Assembly: GCA_014529385.2 (NCBI GenBank) | Contig: CM043952.1 | Coordinates: 151,681,057 to 151,739,056, forward strand | DNA length: 58,000 nucleotides | Direction: 5' to 3' | From: Adiantum capillus-veneris | Taxonomy: Eukaryota; Streptophyta; Polypodiopsida; Polypodiales; Pteridaceae | In this document: positions 1-11,791 of the stretch, piece by piece | Numbering within the stretch: position 1 is the first letter of the stretch | Layout of the letters: each line of letters begins with the position of its first letter | Translations under genes and position numbers: made by a program | Notes under the pieces: model-generated | Database searches by the model: none | The model's input: only the letters and a program-made list of their open reading frames with translations | Told to the model about the DNA's origin: nothing

Positions 1-3000
1 AACAAGAGGAAGGCCTAAGGAGAGATTCAAAAATCAAAAGGGTCGTGATCGCTCAAGACGGAGCAAGTCACGCACAAAGTCAGTTCTTGAATGTTGGAAC
101 TGCGGCAAGAAGGGCCACGTCAAGAAGGATTTCTGGTCTAAGAAGAAGAAGGAGACTGAGTCTCAAGGCAACGAGCCAACATCGAAGGTCAATGTGGCAG
201 GTAAAGTAGAGCAAGATGCTCTAATTCTCTCATTAGACAATGTGTCTAATTCCTGGGTAGTAGATTCCGACGCTTCATTCCATGCGACACCACACAAGCA
301 ACATTTCCAAGATTACACCAAAGGTAATTTTGGGTATGTATACTTGGGAGATGATGAAGCTTGTGAGATCGTCGAGAAAGGTACACTTTATGTCAAAACT
401 GCTGACAGAAATTAATGGAAGCTTAAAGATATTAGGCATGTTCCTTCTCTTCGAAAAAATTTGATCTCTACAGGACAATTGGACGATGAAGGTCACAACA
501 TTGCATTCGGAAACAGACTATGGAAGATCTCAAAGGGATCTTTGGTGGTTGCCAAGGGAGAAAAGGTCGGTACACTTTATTTGTGTACTATCAGTACGCA
601 ACCTTTAGCTTGTGCAGCAACTACAAAAGCTGACAGTGCGGTGTGGCACTATCGGCTTGGGCATATGAGTGCCAAAAGAATGCAAATCCTTCAAACAAAG
701 AAGCTTCTACCAGGTTTGAAAGAAGTGGACTTAGAGTTCTGTGAAGATTGTGTTTATGGTAAACAAAAGACAGTAAAATTTCAAAAATCAGAAAATGAAA
801 GAAAACATTAAAAACTTGAGTTTGGGGTCCTGCAAGTACACCATCACTTGGTGGCTCATTGTACTATGTAACATTCATAGACGATGCGACTAGAAAAACA
901 TGGGTTTATTTCATGAAGAATAAGTCCGATGTATTTTCCATATTTCAAAGGTGGAAAGCCTTTGTGGAGAATGAAACAGGTACCAAGGTTAAATGCCTCA
1001 GATCCGAAAATGGAGGCAAATATTGCAGCTAAGCTTTTGAAAGATTTTGTGCTAGCAATGGCATTCGGAGGCAAAGGACAACCCCAAGAACACCTCAACA
1101 AAATGGATTTAGAAAAGGATGAACAAGACAATCATGGAGCGAGCACAAAGCATGCAGCTACATGCAGGTCTACCGCTTGAGCTTTGGGCGGAAGCAGTAA
1201 GTACATCTGTGTACTTAATCAACCGGTCACCCTCAACGGCATTGGATGGGGGAGTTCCAGAGGAGGCATGGACAGGTAAACCGGTGAACTATTCATTTCT
1301 CAAAGTGTCTGGGTGCGAGGCTTTCATGCACATAGATAGAAGTCTAAGGTCAAAGCTAGATGCAAAGATTAAAAAGTGTTTCTTCATCAGCTATGGAGAA
1401 GGTGACTTTGGGTATCGCCTATGGAATCCTAAAGATGGTAAAATCTTTAGAAGTAGGGATGTAATTTTTAATAAACAAAATATGTACAAAGAGTACTTAG
1501 AAAGAAAACAAACAAAAGAAACAGGTGATGAGTACATGGGCTTGAGGACGGTGAAGATGTAAGGACTGCAAATGGTGACAATGTGCAACAACGTCAAACA
1601 AATGAGGAGCCTTACAATACAAGTAGACCTCCAGAAAGGTTTGTTCCTTCCTTCAACCATCTCTTGATCTCAGATGGTGGAGAGCCAAAATCATAGAAGA
1701 AATAATGCAACACAAATTCAAAGAAGAATGGACGAAGAGCGTGCAAGTGGAGATGGACTCACTACGTCGCAACCAAACATGGGAGTTGGTTGAGTTGCCT
1801 AAAGGTAAGTGGGCACTTCAAAACAAATGGGTGTACAAGCTGAAGGAAGAAGAAGGTAGGAAGAAAAGGTACAAGTCTAGGCTTTTTGTAAAAGGGTTTT
1901 CTCAAAAGAAAGGTATTGACTTCAATGAAATATTTTCTCCTGTTGTAAAAATGAACTCAATTAGGATTGTCTTAAGCCTTGTGGCTTCTCATGATCTAAA
2001 TCTTGAGCAAATGGATGTAAATATGGCATTCCCTCATGATGACTTAGAGGAGGAAATTTACATGCTTCAACCAAAGGGGTATGAAGTAAAAGGTAAGGAG
2101 AAAATGGTTTGCAGATTAAAGAAAAGCTTGTATGGTTTAAAGCAAGCATCAAGACAATGGTACTTGAAGTTCAATCGATGGATGTTAAATCATGGATTCA
2201 GAAGATGCAACTCAGATTATTGCATCTACACGAAGAATTTGGGAGATGGGAAGTTCATCATCCTAATGTTGTATGTTGATGACATGCTGATTGCAAGTGC
2301 TAACATGCAGGACATCAAAGACCTAAAAGAGGAGCTGTCTAAATCTTTTTCAATGAAAGATTTAGGTGCTGCAAAGAGGATACTTGGTATGAAGATATCA
2401 AGGAAAAAAGGACGAAGAAGACAATAAAGCTATCTCAAGAGGATTACATCGAGAAGGTACTAGAAAGGTTTGCAATGCAAAATGCAAAAACGGTTTCTAC
2501 ACCTTTGGCTGGTCACTTTAAACTAACCAAGGATATGTGTCCAAAGACACAAGAGGAGATAGCCTATATGTCTAAAGTTCCATATGCTGCAGCGGTAGGT
2601 TCTCTTATGTATGCTATGGTCTGGACAAGGCCATACATTGCACATGCAGTGGGAGTTGTAAGTAGGTTCATGGACAACCCATGTAAAGAGAACTGGCAAG
2701 CTGTGAAGGGATACTTAGGTATCTAATGGGGACAACAACAAATGCTTTGTATTTTGGAGGAACTGATATTTTTCTAGAAGGGTATGCTGATGCAGATATG
2801 GTAGGTGACAAAGATACTCAAAGAAGAACTAATGGCTATGTCTTCACGGTTGGAGGCACAGCAGTAAGGTGGGATTCAAAGCTGCAGAAAGTGGTCTCAC
2901 TTTCTACCACCCATGGAAGCAGAGGTATGTAGCAATGACGGAGGCAAGCAAAGATATTTTGTGGCTTCATACATTCTTAGAAGAGCTTAGATTCAAACAA

Positions 3001-3240
3001 GACAACTGTGTATTGTACAGTGATAGCCAAAGCACTATCCATCTTGCAAAGAACTCAGCCTTTCATTCAAGGACAAAGCACATTGAGGTGAGATATCACT
3101 TCATACGTACTCTTTTGGAAGAGGGACAGCTAAAGCTAGGAAAGGTGCATACAAGTGAAAATCTTGCAGACATGTTTACAAAGGTGGTCAACAAGTAGAA
3201 GTTGAGCTTTTTCTCATCTTCTATCGGCATTCAAGGATAA
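1..3240 (+). pseudogene. Copia element A gag-pol remnant
   Basis: This is the 3' part of a Ty1/copia gag-pol reading frame in sense orientation; its 5' end lies outside the window. Order seen: zinc knuckle (about 93-134), protease (about 255-300), GAG-pre-integrase (HYRLGHMS, about 647-670), integrase, RT with YVDDML (about 2270-2290), and RNase H ending at a stop at 3238-3240. The frame is broken many times. The last Cys of the knuckle is Phe; the protease DSG is DSD; there is a stop at 413-415; and about 16 bp missing near 820 removes the segment that holds the first catalytic Asp of the integrase in sibling element B. A premature stop sits at 3196-3198. It is the same family as B, and is certainly inactive. 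Confidence 0.93.
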
Positions 3241-3283
3241 GAAGCTAGGATAGAAATTAGTCACAGGTTTGGTTTGGAGATCA

Positions 3284-3300
3284 GTCTCCAAGTTGGAGAT
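3284..3300 (+). other. Polypurine tract of element A
   Basis: A purine-rich stretch ending in TTGGAGAT lies directly before the TGTTAAG start of the LTR. It matches the copia layout in which the plus-strand primer abuts the 3' LTR. The same context is seen in inverted form at element B. Confidence 0.7.
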
Positions 3301-3924
3301 TGTTAAGTATGGAGCCTGATTTACCCCTTGTAATTTTTTGTGTTAAAAACGCACATTTGTAAGGCCCCCATTATGAGGAGAAGCCATCGTGCGTGAAGAA
3401 AAATAACTCGCGGAAAAATAAAATCACTCGCTGGAAACCAAAATTTTAACGCCCAGTCTCGAGCCTAAGCTCGATACTAGCTTCGCCGGAATATTATGGC
3501 CGGACGGCAGCCGGAAAGTGGTCGAAAAACGATCGGTCGGTTGGCCGGTGGCCAGTGGTTGGAAGTCAATGGCCGGTGGCCAGTGGCCGAATTCAAAAGC
3601 GGACTTGTCTTCTCAAGGGCGGCCACACACGGATGGATTGGAGGGTCTAATTTGGACTTATCTACACAAGGGCGGCTACACATGGTTGTCTCTCATGAGA
3701 GAGGGCCACCCTTTTGGCCTACAAAAGGAGGCCATTTCTACACACATTTCATAATGTGAAGTTGTTGCAACAAGGTGGGTGTGAGGTGGTGAAAGTGAAG
3801 CAAGGCGGAAGCTCCAGAAGGGTAAGATCCCTTTGTAACCGACTTCTTGTTTGAAGTACTAAAGCCATTGAGTGGCTACTTTCTCGTGGACGTAGCCCAC
3901 ATTGGGTGAACCATGTACATTGTG

Positions 3925-4001
<77 letters not shown>
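3301..4001 (+). repeat. Element A 3' LTR, left part
   Basis: The LTR starts TGTTAAGTATGG and matches the LTRs of element B read on the minus strand. It carries a GC-rich minisatellite built on GGCCGGTGGCC-like units (about 3500-3600) and ends here in a (CT)n tract. The rest of the LTR is at 11637-11791. A short stretch present in the B LTRs (about 4925-5010) is replaced by different sequence near 3440-3480. Short ORFs over the minisatellite are translations of LTR, not genes. Confidence 0.88.
3929..4001. repeat. (CT)n microsatellite, left copy
   Basis: 73 bp of pure CT repeat inside the A LTR. The B LTRs have only about 18 bp of CT at the same place. A LINE begins directly after it. The other half of the tract is at 11637-11704. 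Confidence 0.97.
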
Positions 4002-4004
<3 letters not shown>

Positions 4005-4360
4005 GTTGATAAGATGGAGTGTTGTAGCTCCCTTCCGTTTATGTCTCCCTTCTTTACCATCGAAGATGTATGCCGCGCACTTAAGAAACTTGCTACTCGC
4101 AAGGTAGGTGACCTTCAAGGTGTCAAGGCTGAAATGATTAAATGGACAAGCAAGAAAACACGATATTGGATATGTGATATGTTTAACCTTGCACTTCAGT
4201 ATGGCATGCCTCATGACTGGAGTGCAAATTGGATCACACCTTTGCACAAAGGAGGAGATGTAAACAATGTGAAAAACTGTCACACTATAATGGTTGGTTA
4301 TTTGATGGCAAAGTTATTTGGATGTATCATGGAGATGAAGATAAGTAAATGGGCAGAAAA
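4002..4360 (+). pseudogene. Non-LTR retrotransposon RT, N-terminal part
   Basis: The reading frame (about 4005-4360) matches the start of a LINE-type reverse transcriptase: a helix resembling EDVCRALKKL followed by DLQGVKAEM, then WITPLHKGGDVNNVKN. No endonuclease is present, so the copy is 5' truncated. The frame is cut by copia B after the residues KWAE and resumes at 9922. The frame from the (CT)n tract into this segment (a Ser-Leu run) is an artefact of the insertion. Confidence 0.85.
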
Positions 4361-5125
4361 TGTTAGGAAATAAGACGTAGCTAAATAGATAATTGAGTAG
4401 ATTACTTAATGGAGAGAGACAGATTTATATACACGAGATTATAGAGTAGAGAGAGAGAGAGAGAGTACACACGATATACGTGGTTCACCCAATGTGGGCT
4501 ACGTCCACGGGAAAGCAGCCACTCAATGGCTTTAGTACTTCAAAACAAGAAGTAGTTTACAAAGGGATTATACCCTTAATGGAGCTCCCACCTTGCTTCA
4601 CTCTCACCACCTCACACTCACCTTGTTGCATCAACTTCACACTATGAAATGTGTGTAGAAATGGCCTCCTTTTATAGGCCAAAAGGGCTGCCCTCTCTTA
4701 TGAGAGACAGCCATGTGTAGCCGCCCTTGTGCGAATAAGTCCAAATCGGACCCTCCAATCCGCCCATGTGTGGCCGCCCTTGAGAAGACAAGTCTGCTTT
4801 TGAATTCGGCCACCGGCCATTGACTTCCGACCACCGGCCATCGGCCATTGACTACCGGCCAACCGACCGGTTGTTTTCCGACCACTTTCCGGCCGCTGTC
4901 CGGCCATAATATTCCGGCAAAAAAGAATATTCCAAAAAAAAAGTCTCAGGGGGCCTCTGCCCCCGAGGCCTTTAAAGTTGCCCCTGATTCTTGTCCGTGA
5001 AATTTTTGGTTTCCGGTGAGTGATTTTCCTTCACGCACAATGGCTTCTCCTCATAATGGGGGCCTTACAAATGTGCGCTTTTACCACAGAAAATTACAAG
5101 GGTAAATCAGGCTCCATACTTAACT
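4361..5125 (-). repeat. Element B 3' LTR
   Basis: 765 bp. Read on the minus strand it starts AGTTAAGTATGG (the usual TG mutated) and ends CCTAACA. It contains the GGCCGG minisatellite and a short (CT)n, and matches 9137-9916 except for about 15 bp of missing minisatellite units and a few substitutions. Confidence 0.93.
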
Positions 5126-5141
5126 ATCTCCCACTTGGAGA
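5126..5141 (-). other. Element B polypurine tract
   Basis: On the minus strand the sequence CCAAGTGGGAGAT lies directly upstream of the 3' LTR, the standard copia plus-strand priming site. Confidence 0.75.
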
Positions 5142-5185
5142 CTGATCTCCAAACCAAACCTGTGACTGCTTTTCATTCTGGCTTC

Positions 5186-8100
5186 TTATCCTTGAATGCC
5201 GATTGAAGATGAGCAAAAGCTCAACTTCTCCTTGTTGACCACCTTTGTAAACATGTCTGCAGGATTTTCACTTCTATGCACCTTTCCTAGCTTTAGTTGT
5301 CCCTCTTCCAAAAGAGTGCGTATGAAGTGATATCTCACCTCAATGTGCTTTGTCCTTGAATGAAAGGCTGAGTTCTTCGCAAGATGGATAGCGCTTTGGC
5401 TATCACTGTACAAGACACAATTGTCTTGTATGAATCCAAGCTCTTCTAAGAATCTGTGAACCCACAGAATTTCTTTGCTTGCCTCCGTCATTGCTACATA
5501 CTTTGCTTCCGTGGTAGAAAGTGAAACCACTTTCTGCAGCTTTGAAGCCCAGCTTACTGCGGTGCCTCCAACCGTGAACACATAGCCAGTAGTGCTCCTT
5601 CGAGTATCTTTGTCACCTGCCATATCTACATCAGCATACCCTTCTAGAAAAATATCAGTTCCTCCAAAATACAAAGCATTTGTTGTTGTCCCTTTTAGAT
5701 ACCTAAGTATCCACTTCACAGCTTGCCAATGCTCTTTACCTGGGTTGTCCATGAACCTACTCACAACTCCCACTGCATGTGCAATGTCTGGCCTTGTCCA
5801 GACCATAGCATACATTAGAGAACCTACCGCTGCAGCATATGGAACTTTAGACATATAGGCTATCTCCTCTTGTGTCTTTGGACACATATCCTTCGTTAGT
5901 TTACAATGACCAGCCAAAGGTGTAGAAACTGGTTTTGCATTTTGCATTGCAAACCTTTCTAGTACCTTCTTGATGTAATCTTCTTGAGATAGCTTTATTG
6001 TCTTCTTCGTCCTGTCCCTTGATATTTTCATACCAAGTATCCTCTTTGCAGCACCTAAATCTTTCATTGAAAAAGATTTGGACAGCTCCTCTTTTAGGTC
6101 TTTGATGTCCTGCATGTTAGCACTTGCAATCAACATGTCATCAACATACAACATTAGGATGATGAATTTCCCATCTCCCAAATTCTCCGTGTAGACGCAG
6201 TGATCCGAGTTGCATCTTGTGAATCCATGATCCAACATCCATCGATCAAACTTCAAGTACCATTGTCTTGATGCTTGCTTTAAACCATACAAGCTCTTCT
6301 TTAATCTGCAAACGATTTTCTCCTTACCTTTTACTTCATACCCCTTTGGTTGAAGCATGTAGATTTCCTCCTCTAAGTCACCGTGAGGGAATGCCGTATT
6401 TACATCCATTTGCTCGAGATTTAGATCATGAGCAGCCACAAGGCTTAAGACAAGCCTAATTGAGTTCATTTTTACAATAGGAGAAAATATTTCATTGAAG
6501 TCAATACCTTTCTTTTGAGAAAAACCTTTTACCACAAGCCTAGACTTGTACCTTTTCTTCCCACATTCTTCTTCCTTTAGCTTGTACACCCATTTGTTTT
6601 GAAGTGCCCACTTACCTTTAGGCAACTCAACCAACTCCCATGTTTGGTTGCGATGTAGTGAGTCCATCTCCACTTGCATGCTCTTCGTCCATTCTTCTTT
6701 GGATTCATGTTGCATAGCTTCTTCATATGATTCCGGCTCTCCAAAATCTGAGATCAAGAGATGGTTGAAGGAAGGAACAAACCTTTTTGGAGGTCTACTT
6801 GCTCTTGTAGATCTTCGGGAAATAGGTTAAGGGTCCTCATTTGGTTGACGTTGTTGCACATTGTCACCGTTTGCAGTCCTTGAGTCTTCACCGTCCTCAA
6901 GCTCCATGTACTCATCACCTGTTTCTTTTGTTTGTTTTCTTTCCAAGTAATCTTTGTACATATTTTTTTCGTTAAAAATTACATCCCTACTCCTTAAGAT
7001 TTTACCATCTTCAGGATTCCATAGGCGATACCCAAAGTCTCCTTCTCCATAGCCAATGAAGAAACACTTTTTGGACTTTGCATCTAACTTTGATCTTAGG
7101 GTTCTATCTATGTGCATGAAAGCCTCACACCCAAACACTTTGAGAAATGCATAATTCACTGGCTTACCTGTCCATGCCTCTTGTGGAACTCCCCCATCCA
7201 ACGCCGTTGAGGGTGACCGATTGATTAAGTACACAGACGTACTTACAGCTTCCGCCCAAAGCTCAAGTGGTAGGCCTGCATGTAGCCGCATGCTTTGTGC
7301 TCGTTCCATGATTATCCTGTTCATCTTTTCCGAAATCCCATTTTGTTGAGGTGTCCTTGGGGTTGTCCTTTGCCTCCGAATGCCATTGCTAGCACAAAAG
7401 CTTTCAAAAGCTTGGCTGCAATATTCGCCTCCATTGTTGGATCTGAGGCATTTAACCTTGGTACCTGTTTCATTCTCCACAAAGGCTTTCCACCTTTGAA
7501 ATATGGAAAATACATCGGATTTATTCTTCATGACATAAACCCATGTTTTTCTAGTCGCATCGTCTATGAATGTTACATAGTACAATGAGCCACGAAGTGA
7601 TGGTGTACTTGCAGGACCCCAAACATCAGAATGAACCAACTCAAGTTTTTTATTTTTTCTTTCATTTCCTGATTTTTGAAATTTTACCCTCTTTTGTTTA
7701 CCATAAACACAATCTTCACAGAACTCTAAGTCCACTTCTTTCAAATCTGGTAGAAGCTTCTTTGTTTGAAGGATTTGCATTCCTTTGGCACTCATATGCC
7801 CAAGTCGGTAGTGCCACACCGCACTGTCAACTTCTGTAGTTGCTGCACAAGCTGAAGGTTGCGTGCTAACAGTACACAAGTAAAGTGTAGCGACCTTTTT
7901 ACCCTTGGCAACCACCAAAGATCCCTTTGAGATCTTCCACCATTTGTTTCCGAATGCAATGTTGTGACCTTCATCGTCCAATTGTCCTGTAGAGATCAAA
8001 TTTTTGCGAAGAGAAGGAACATGCCTAACATCTTTAAGCTTCCATTCATTTCCATTAGTAGTTTTGACAGAAACTGTACCTTTGCCGACAATCTCACAAG

Positions 8101-8464
8101 CTTCATCATCTCCCAAGTATACATACCCAAAATTACCTTTGGTGTAGTCTTGGAAACGTTGCTTGTGTGGTGTCGCATGGAATGAAGCCCCGGAATCTAC
8201 TATCCAGGAATTAGACACATTGTCTAATGAGAGAATTAGAGCATCTTGCTCTACTTTACCTGCCACATTGGCCTCCGATGTTGGCTTGTTGTCTTGAGAC
8301 TCTGTCTCCTTCTTCTTCTTGGACCAGCAATCCTTCTTGACGTGGCCCTTCTTGCCGCAGTTCCAACACTCAAGAACTGACTTTGTGCGTGAGTTGCTCC
8401 GCCTTGAGCGATCACGACCCTTTTGGTTTTTGAACCTCTCCTTAAGCCTTCCTCTTGTTTCCAC
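5186..8464 (-). pseudogene. Element B pol: NC, protease, integrase, RT, RNase H
   Basis: A single reading frame on the minus strand interrupted by one nonsense codon (TAA at about 6827-6829). In order: zinc knuckle CWNCGKKGHVKKDC (about 8370-8330), protease with intact DSGASFH (about 8200), GAG-pre-integrase, integrase with VHSD, a second Asp replaced in context (RSNNGGEY, where RTDNG is usual) and the NGISEKMNR region, then RT with YVDDML (about 6145) and RNase H with the TEAKYVA and DSQSAIHL motifs. It would act in virus-like particles to copy and insert the element. The integrase second Asp being Asn, plus the stop, suggest it cannot act alone now. Confidence 0.94.
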
Positions 8465-9072
8465 TGATAGTGCAGCACTTGATGATTCTCATGTGCTTCT
8501 CCTTCGCATTTCCTCGCTTAGGAGAACACCCACAACATCATCAAACTTAAGAGTATTTGTGCCAGAGATAGAATTACAGCCATCACAAGGCTATCCCAAC
8601 TATCCGTTAGAGATGATAGTATAAGGAGATCTCGCACTTCGTCATCAAAATTGATTTTCACTGATCGAAGTTGACTTATGTTTATGTTAAAGTCATTTAG
8701 GTGTTCTGCAACTGAACCATTCTCTGACATCTTTAGATTGAACAAGCGCTTGATAAGAAATACCTTATTGGATGTCGATGGTTTCTCGTAGAAGTCGTCA
8801 AGTGACTTCATCAAGTCCTTCGTGGTCTTCATCTCTGAAACATTGAAGGCCACCGTTGACGCCAAGCTTAACCAGATTGTTCCTAGTGCCTTTCGATCAA
8901 GGACAATCCATGCTTCATCTGCCATTGTTGCGGGCTTCTTCGCAAGACCGCCTAGTGGCAAATAGACGTCCTTCTGGTAGAGATAGTTTTCAATCTGCAT
9001 CTTCCAATGTTGGTAGTTTTTTCCGTTGAACTTCTCAATCTTGAGCTTCCCTTCCTCCGCCATAACTCCCAC
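8465..9072 (-). pseudogene. Element B gag
   Basis: Starts at ATG 9072 or, more likely, at ATG 9063 (MAEEGKLKIEKFNGKNY), and matches the copia gag (UBN2-like) family: F-G-KNYQHWK, then SLTDSWDSLV. The frame is lost near 8575 by a small indel, and a TGA follows near 8490 before the frame joins pol at 8464. In the active ancestor gag and pol were evidently one frame. It forms the particle shell that packages the RNA. Confidence 0.88.
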
Positions 9073-9118
9073 TCAATTCAAGGAATCCTTTCCTTGAGAT
9101 AATTTAGCTACGAGCAAA

Positions 9119-9134
9119 CCTTGCTCTGATACCA
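9119..9134 (-). other. Element B primer binding site
   Basis: The minus strand reads TGGTATCAGAGCAAGG two bases after the 5' LTR. TGGTATCAGAGC is the usual plant copia site complementary to initiator methionine tRNA. Confidence 0.92.
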
Positions 9135-9136
9135 GT

Positions 9137-9916
9137 TGTTAGGAAATAAGACGTAGCTAAATAGATAATTGAGTAGATTACTTAATGGAGAGAGACAGAT
9201 TTATATACACGAGATTATAGAGTAGAGAGAGAGAGAGAGAGTACACACGATATACGTGGTTCACCCAATGTGGGCTACGTCCACGGGAAAGCAGCCACTC
9301 AATGGCTTTAGTACTTCAAAACAAGAAGTAGTTTACAAAGGGATTATACCCTTAATGGAGCTCCCACCTTGCTTCACTCTCACCACCTCACACTCACCTT
9401 GTTGCATCAACTTCACACTATGAAATGTGTGTAGAAATGGCCTCCTTTTATACGCCAAAAGGGCTGCCCTCTCTTATGAGAGACAGCGATGTGTAGCCGC
9501 CCTTGTGCGAATAAGTCCAAATCGGACCCTCCAATCCGCCCATGTGTGGCCGCCCTTGAGAAGACAAGTCCGCTTTTGAATTCGGCCACTGGCCACCGGC
9601 CATTGACTTCCGACCACCGGCCATCGGCCATTGACTATCGGCCACCGGCCAACCGACCGGTTGTTTTCCGACCACTTTCCGGCCGCCGGCCGGCCATAAT
9701 ATTCCGGCGAAAAAGAATATTCCAAAAAAAAAAAGTCTCGGGGGCCTCCGCCCCCGAGGCCTTTAAAGTTGCCCCTGATTCTTGTCCGTGAAATTTTTGG
9801 TTTTCGGTGAGTGATTTTCCTTTACGCACGATGGCTTCGCCTCATAATGGGGGCCTTACAAATGTGCGCTTTTACCACAGAAAATTACAAGGGTAAATCA
9901 GGCTCCATACTTAACA
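9137..9916 (-). repeat. Element B 5' LTR
   Basis: 780 bp, minus strand TGTTAAG to CCTAACA. It is the pair of 4361-5125 and holds the promoter of the element; I do not see an unambiguous TATA box. Confidence 0.95.
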
Positions 9917-9921
9917 GAAAA

Positions 9922-11630
9922 GAATGGCAAACGTGTGCTTGGCCAAGCAGGTTTTGGAAAGCATCATAGCACTATTGATGACCTTGTCACTCTTCAAGTT
10001 CTTATGGAAGCATCTCGATTGAAAGGAAAAAAGTTGTATTGTTGCTTTGTGGATTTCAAGAAATCTTTTGACATGGTACCACGAGAAAATCTTTGGAGAC
10101 GTATGCAAAGCCTTCAAGTGCCGAGAGAATTTATGCATGCAGTCTTTCACATCTACCAAAAAGTGATATGTCGATTACTTATGGGAGATGGAATTTCAGA
10201 ATTTTTTGCAAGCACCATTGTGTCAAACAAGGATGCCCACTTTCTCCAACCCTCTTTGGGCTACTCATTGATGAATTGGAATGCATGGTTCTTGATTTTA
10301 TGCAGCAAGAAAGCATAGAAGAGGTTAAGATTGGAAATGCAGTGATCGTGCTTTTGCTTTATGCCGATGATGTAATGCTCTTGGCACATACCTTAGAAGA
10401 TGCACAAAAGCTTATGAGTGTCTTGGAACACTTTTTCCTACATAGCGGGCTGATCGTGAATTGATCCAAAACCAAGGTTATGCTTGTAAAGACCCTCAAT
10501 GACAAAAATCCATGCATTGTATACAACAATGAGCAACATGAAGTGGTAGATCACTTCAAGTACCTTGGCCTTGAGGTTCCATCCAATCATAAATGGAAGG
10601 ATTGTGCAATGCGTCGCTTGGAAGCTGTAAAGAGGGCTTATTATGCATTTGAGAACATGTGCAATGCTGGAGAGATCAAGTGTTGGGCTCTCAAAAATTA
10701 CCTCTTTGACACATTGGTGACACCGGTGCTTCTTTATGGAGTGGAGGTGTGGGATGGAAGCATCGGGAAGTCTACTTCGAAAGAGTTTGAGAATGTCCAA
10801 AAGCGTTTTCTCACCAACTTTCTCCAAGTCAAGACACAAACACCGTACATGCTCTTACTTCTTGAGTCCGGATCACTTCCCATTGAGGTCTTGGGCATGC
10901 AAAGGGTTGTGGAGTACATGCGTAAGACACAACGTAGCCCTTTGCATCGACTTCCTAGAATCGCATATGAAGCAAGTCAAAAGGTTCAAAAGACATGCAA
11001 GAGCAAAATACTAAGTTCGGGGTGGATTCTTGACATCAAGAAATGGTTTGGAAGATGGGATGCATGTCACTTGGTCAAGGATGCGTCGATCGACTCCCAA
11101 GTTAATGAGGCCTTCTTACAACGCCAATGTATCACGGCTTGGGAGAAATCCGGAGGTTCTCGCTTCAGCCATTACACCACACACGTTGCCCCAAACTACA
11201 AATCTCTCTTCTTCTCCGAACGAGGTAACCGAACACATTCCTACATCCTTGAGCCCATCCTGTTGAGTGCGATCCGCACCATTGCCTCCATTCGTCTTAG
11301 CTTCCATTCTCTGCGCTGCAAGACAGGACGTTGGGGCACTGGCGAGGAGTGTCATTGACTTTGCACCTTATGCCCTCATCAAGTGCAAGAGAGTGAGTAC
11401 CACACACTACTTGAGTGCTCAGCTTTTGACCACATTAGGTCCTCTTTTTCCCATATATTCAGCCATGAGCTCTCCCTACGTACCTTCCTCTCCCAACCAC
11501 GATGTGGACTCTCTATTGCGACGCTCATTTCATCCATTTTTTAGCATCGAGAGTCACTTATGACCTCCACTCACACCATGTGACATGTTCATTTGGTCCC
11601 ATAGGTCATATTTGACCTCCAAGGACAATA

Positions 11631-11636
<6 letters not shown>
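9922..11636 (+). pseudogene. Non-LTR retrotransposon RT, catalytic and C-terminal part
   Basis: Continuation of the LINE cut by element B. RT motifs: GQAGFGKHHSTIDDLVTL (finger/palm), CFVDFKKSFDMV (first catalytic Asp), GCPLSPTLF, YADDV (about 10357-10372), then a thumb/C-terminal region with HFKYLGLEV and LLYGVEVWDGS, which is typical of LINE ORF2. A frameshift lies between about 10190 and 10230, a TGA at about 10462, and another frameshift near 11350. The C-terminal Cys/His region (about 11310-11400) is broken. There is no poly(A) tail; the 3' end runs straight into (CT)n at 11637. The clade cannot be set without a tree; it resembles RTE/CR1-like plant LINEs. Confidence 0.85.
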
Positions 11637-11707
<71 letters not shown>

Positions 11708-11791
11708 CTATAATCTCTTGTGTGTGTAAATTATCTCTCTCCATTAAGTAATCTACTCAATTATCTACTTAGCTACATCATATTTCCTAAC
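11637..11791 (+). repeat. Element A 3' LTR, right part with (CT)n
   Basis: Starts with 68 bp of (CT)n (11637-11704) and continues with CTACTCTATAATCTC, then CTCCATTAAGTAATC, to CCTAACG. This is exactly the LTR end seen in element B (minus strand) after its CT run. Together with 3301-4001 it rebuilds a complete LTR. The final base is G instead of A. Confidence 0.9.

Larger units (their letters stand above)
4361..9916 (-). mobile_element. Copia element B, complete, minus strand
   Basis: A full Ty1/copia element: 3' LTR 4361-5125, PPT 5126-5141, pol, gag, PBS 9119-9134 and 5' LTR 9137-9916. The outer ends are TGTTAGG and TTAACA, flanked by the 5-bp duplication GAAAA (4356-4360 and 9917-9921). 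Removing the element and one duplication copy makes the host LINE frame continuous, which proves the insertion. The LTRs are nearly identical, apart from short indels in the GGCCGG minisatellite and scattered substitutions, so this is a recent arrival compared with A. Confidence 0.97.

Noticed and set aside
3496-3759. ORFs with WPVVNGRWPVAEF-like repeats (also 4637-4907 and 9413-9725)
   Set aside because: They are readings of the GGCCGG minisatellite in the A/B LTRs in several frames; not conserved as proteins.
3906-4373. 155-codon ORF starting with a Ser-Leu repeat
   Set aside because: The Ser-Leu run is translated (CT)n microsatellite, and the rest is truncated LINE RT joined by insertion, ending in the B LTR.
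7295-7588. Plus-strand ORFs over element B pol and similar antisense ORFs over G, H and F
   Set aside because: Shadows of the real frame on the other strand; no domains of their own.
9119-9134. Possible tRNA gene at primer-binding sites
   Set aside because: Only 16-18 bases match a tRNA 3' end; no cloverleaf around them.
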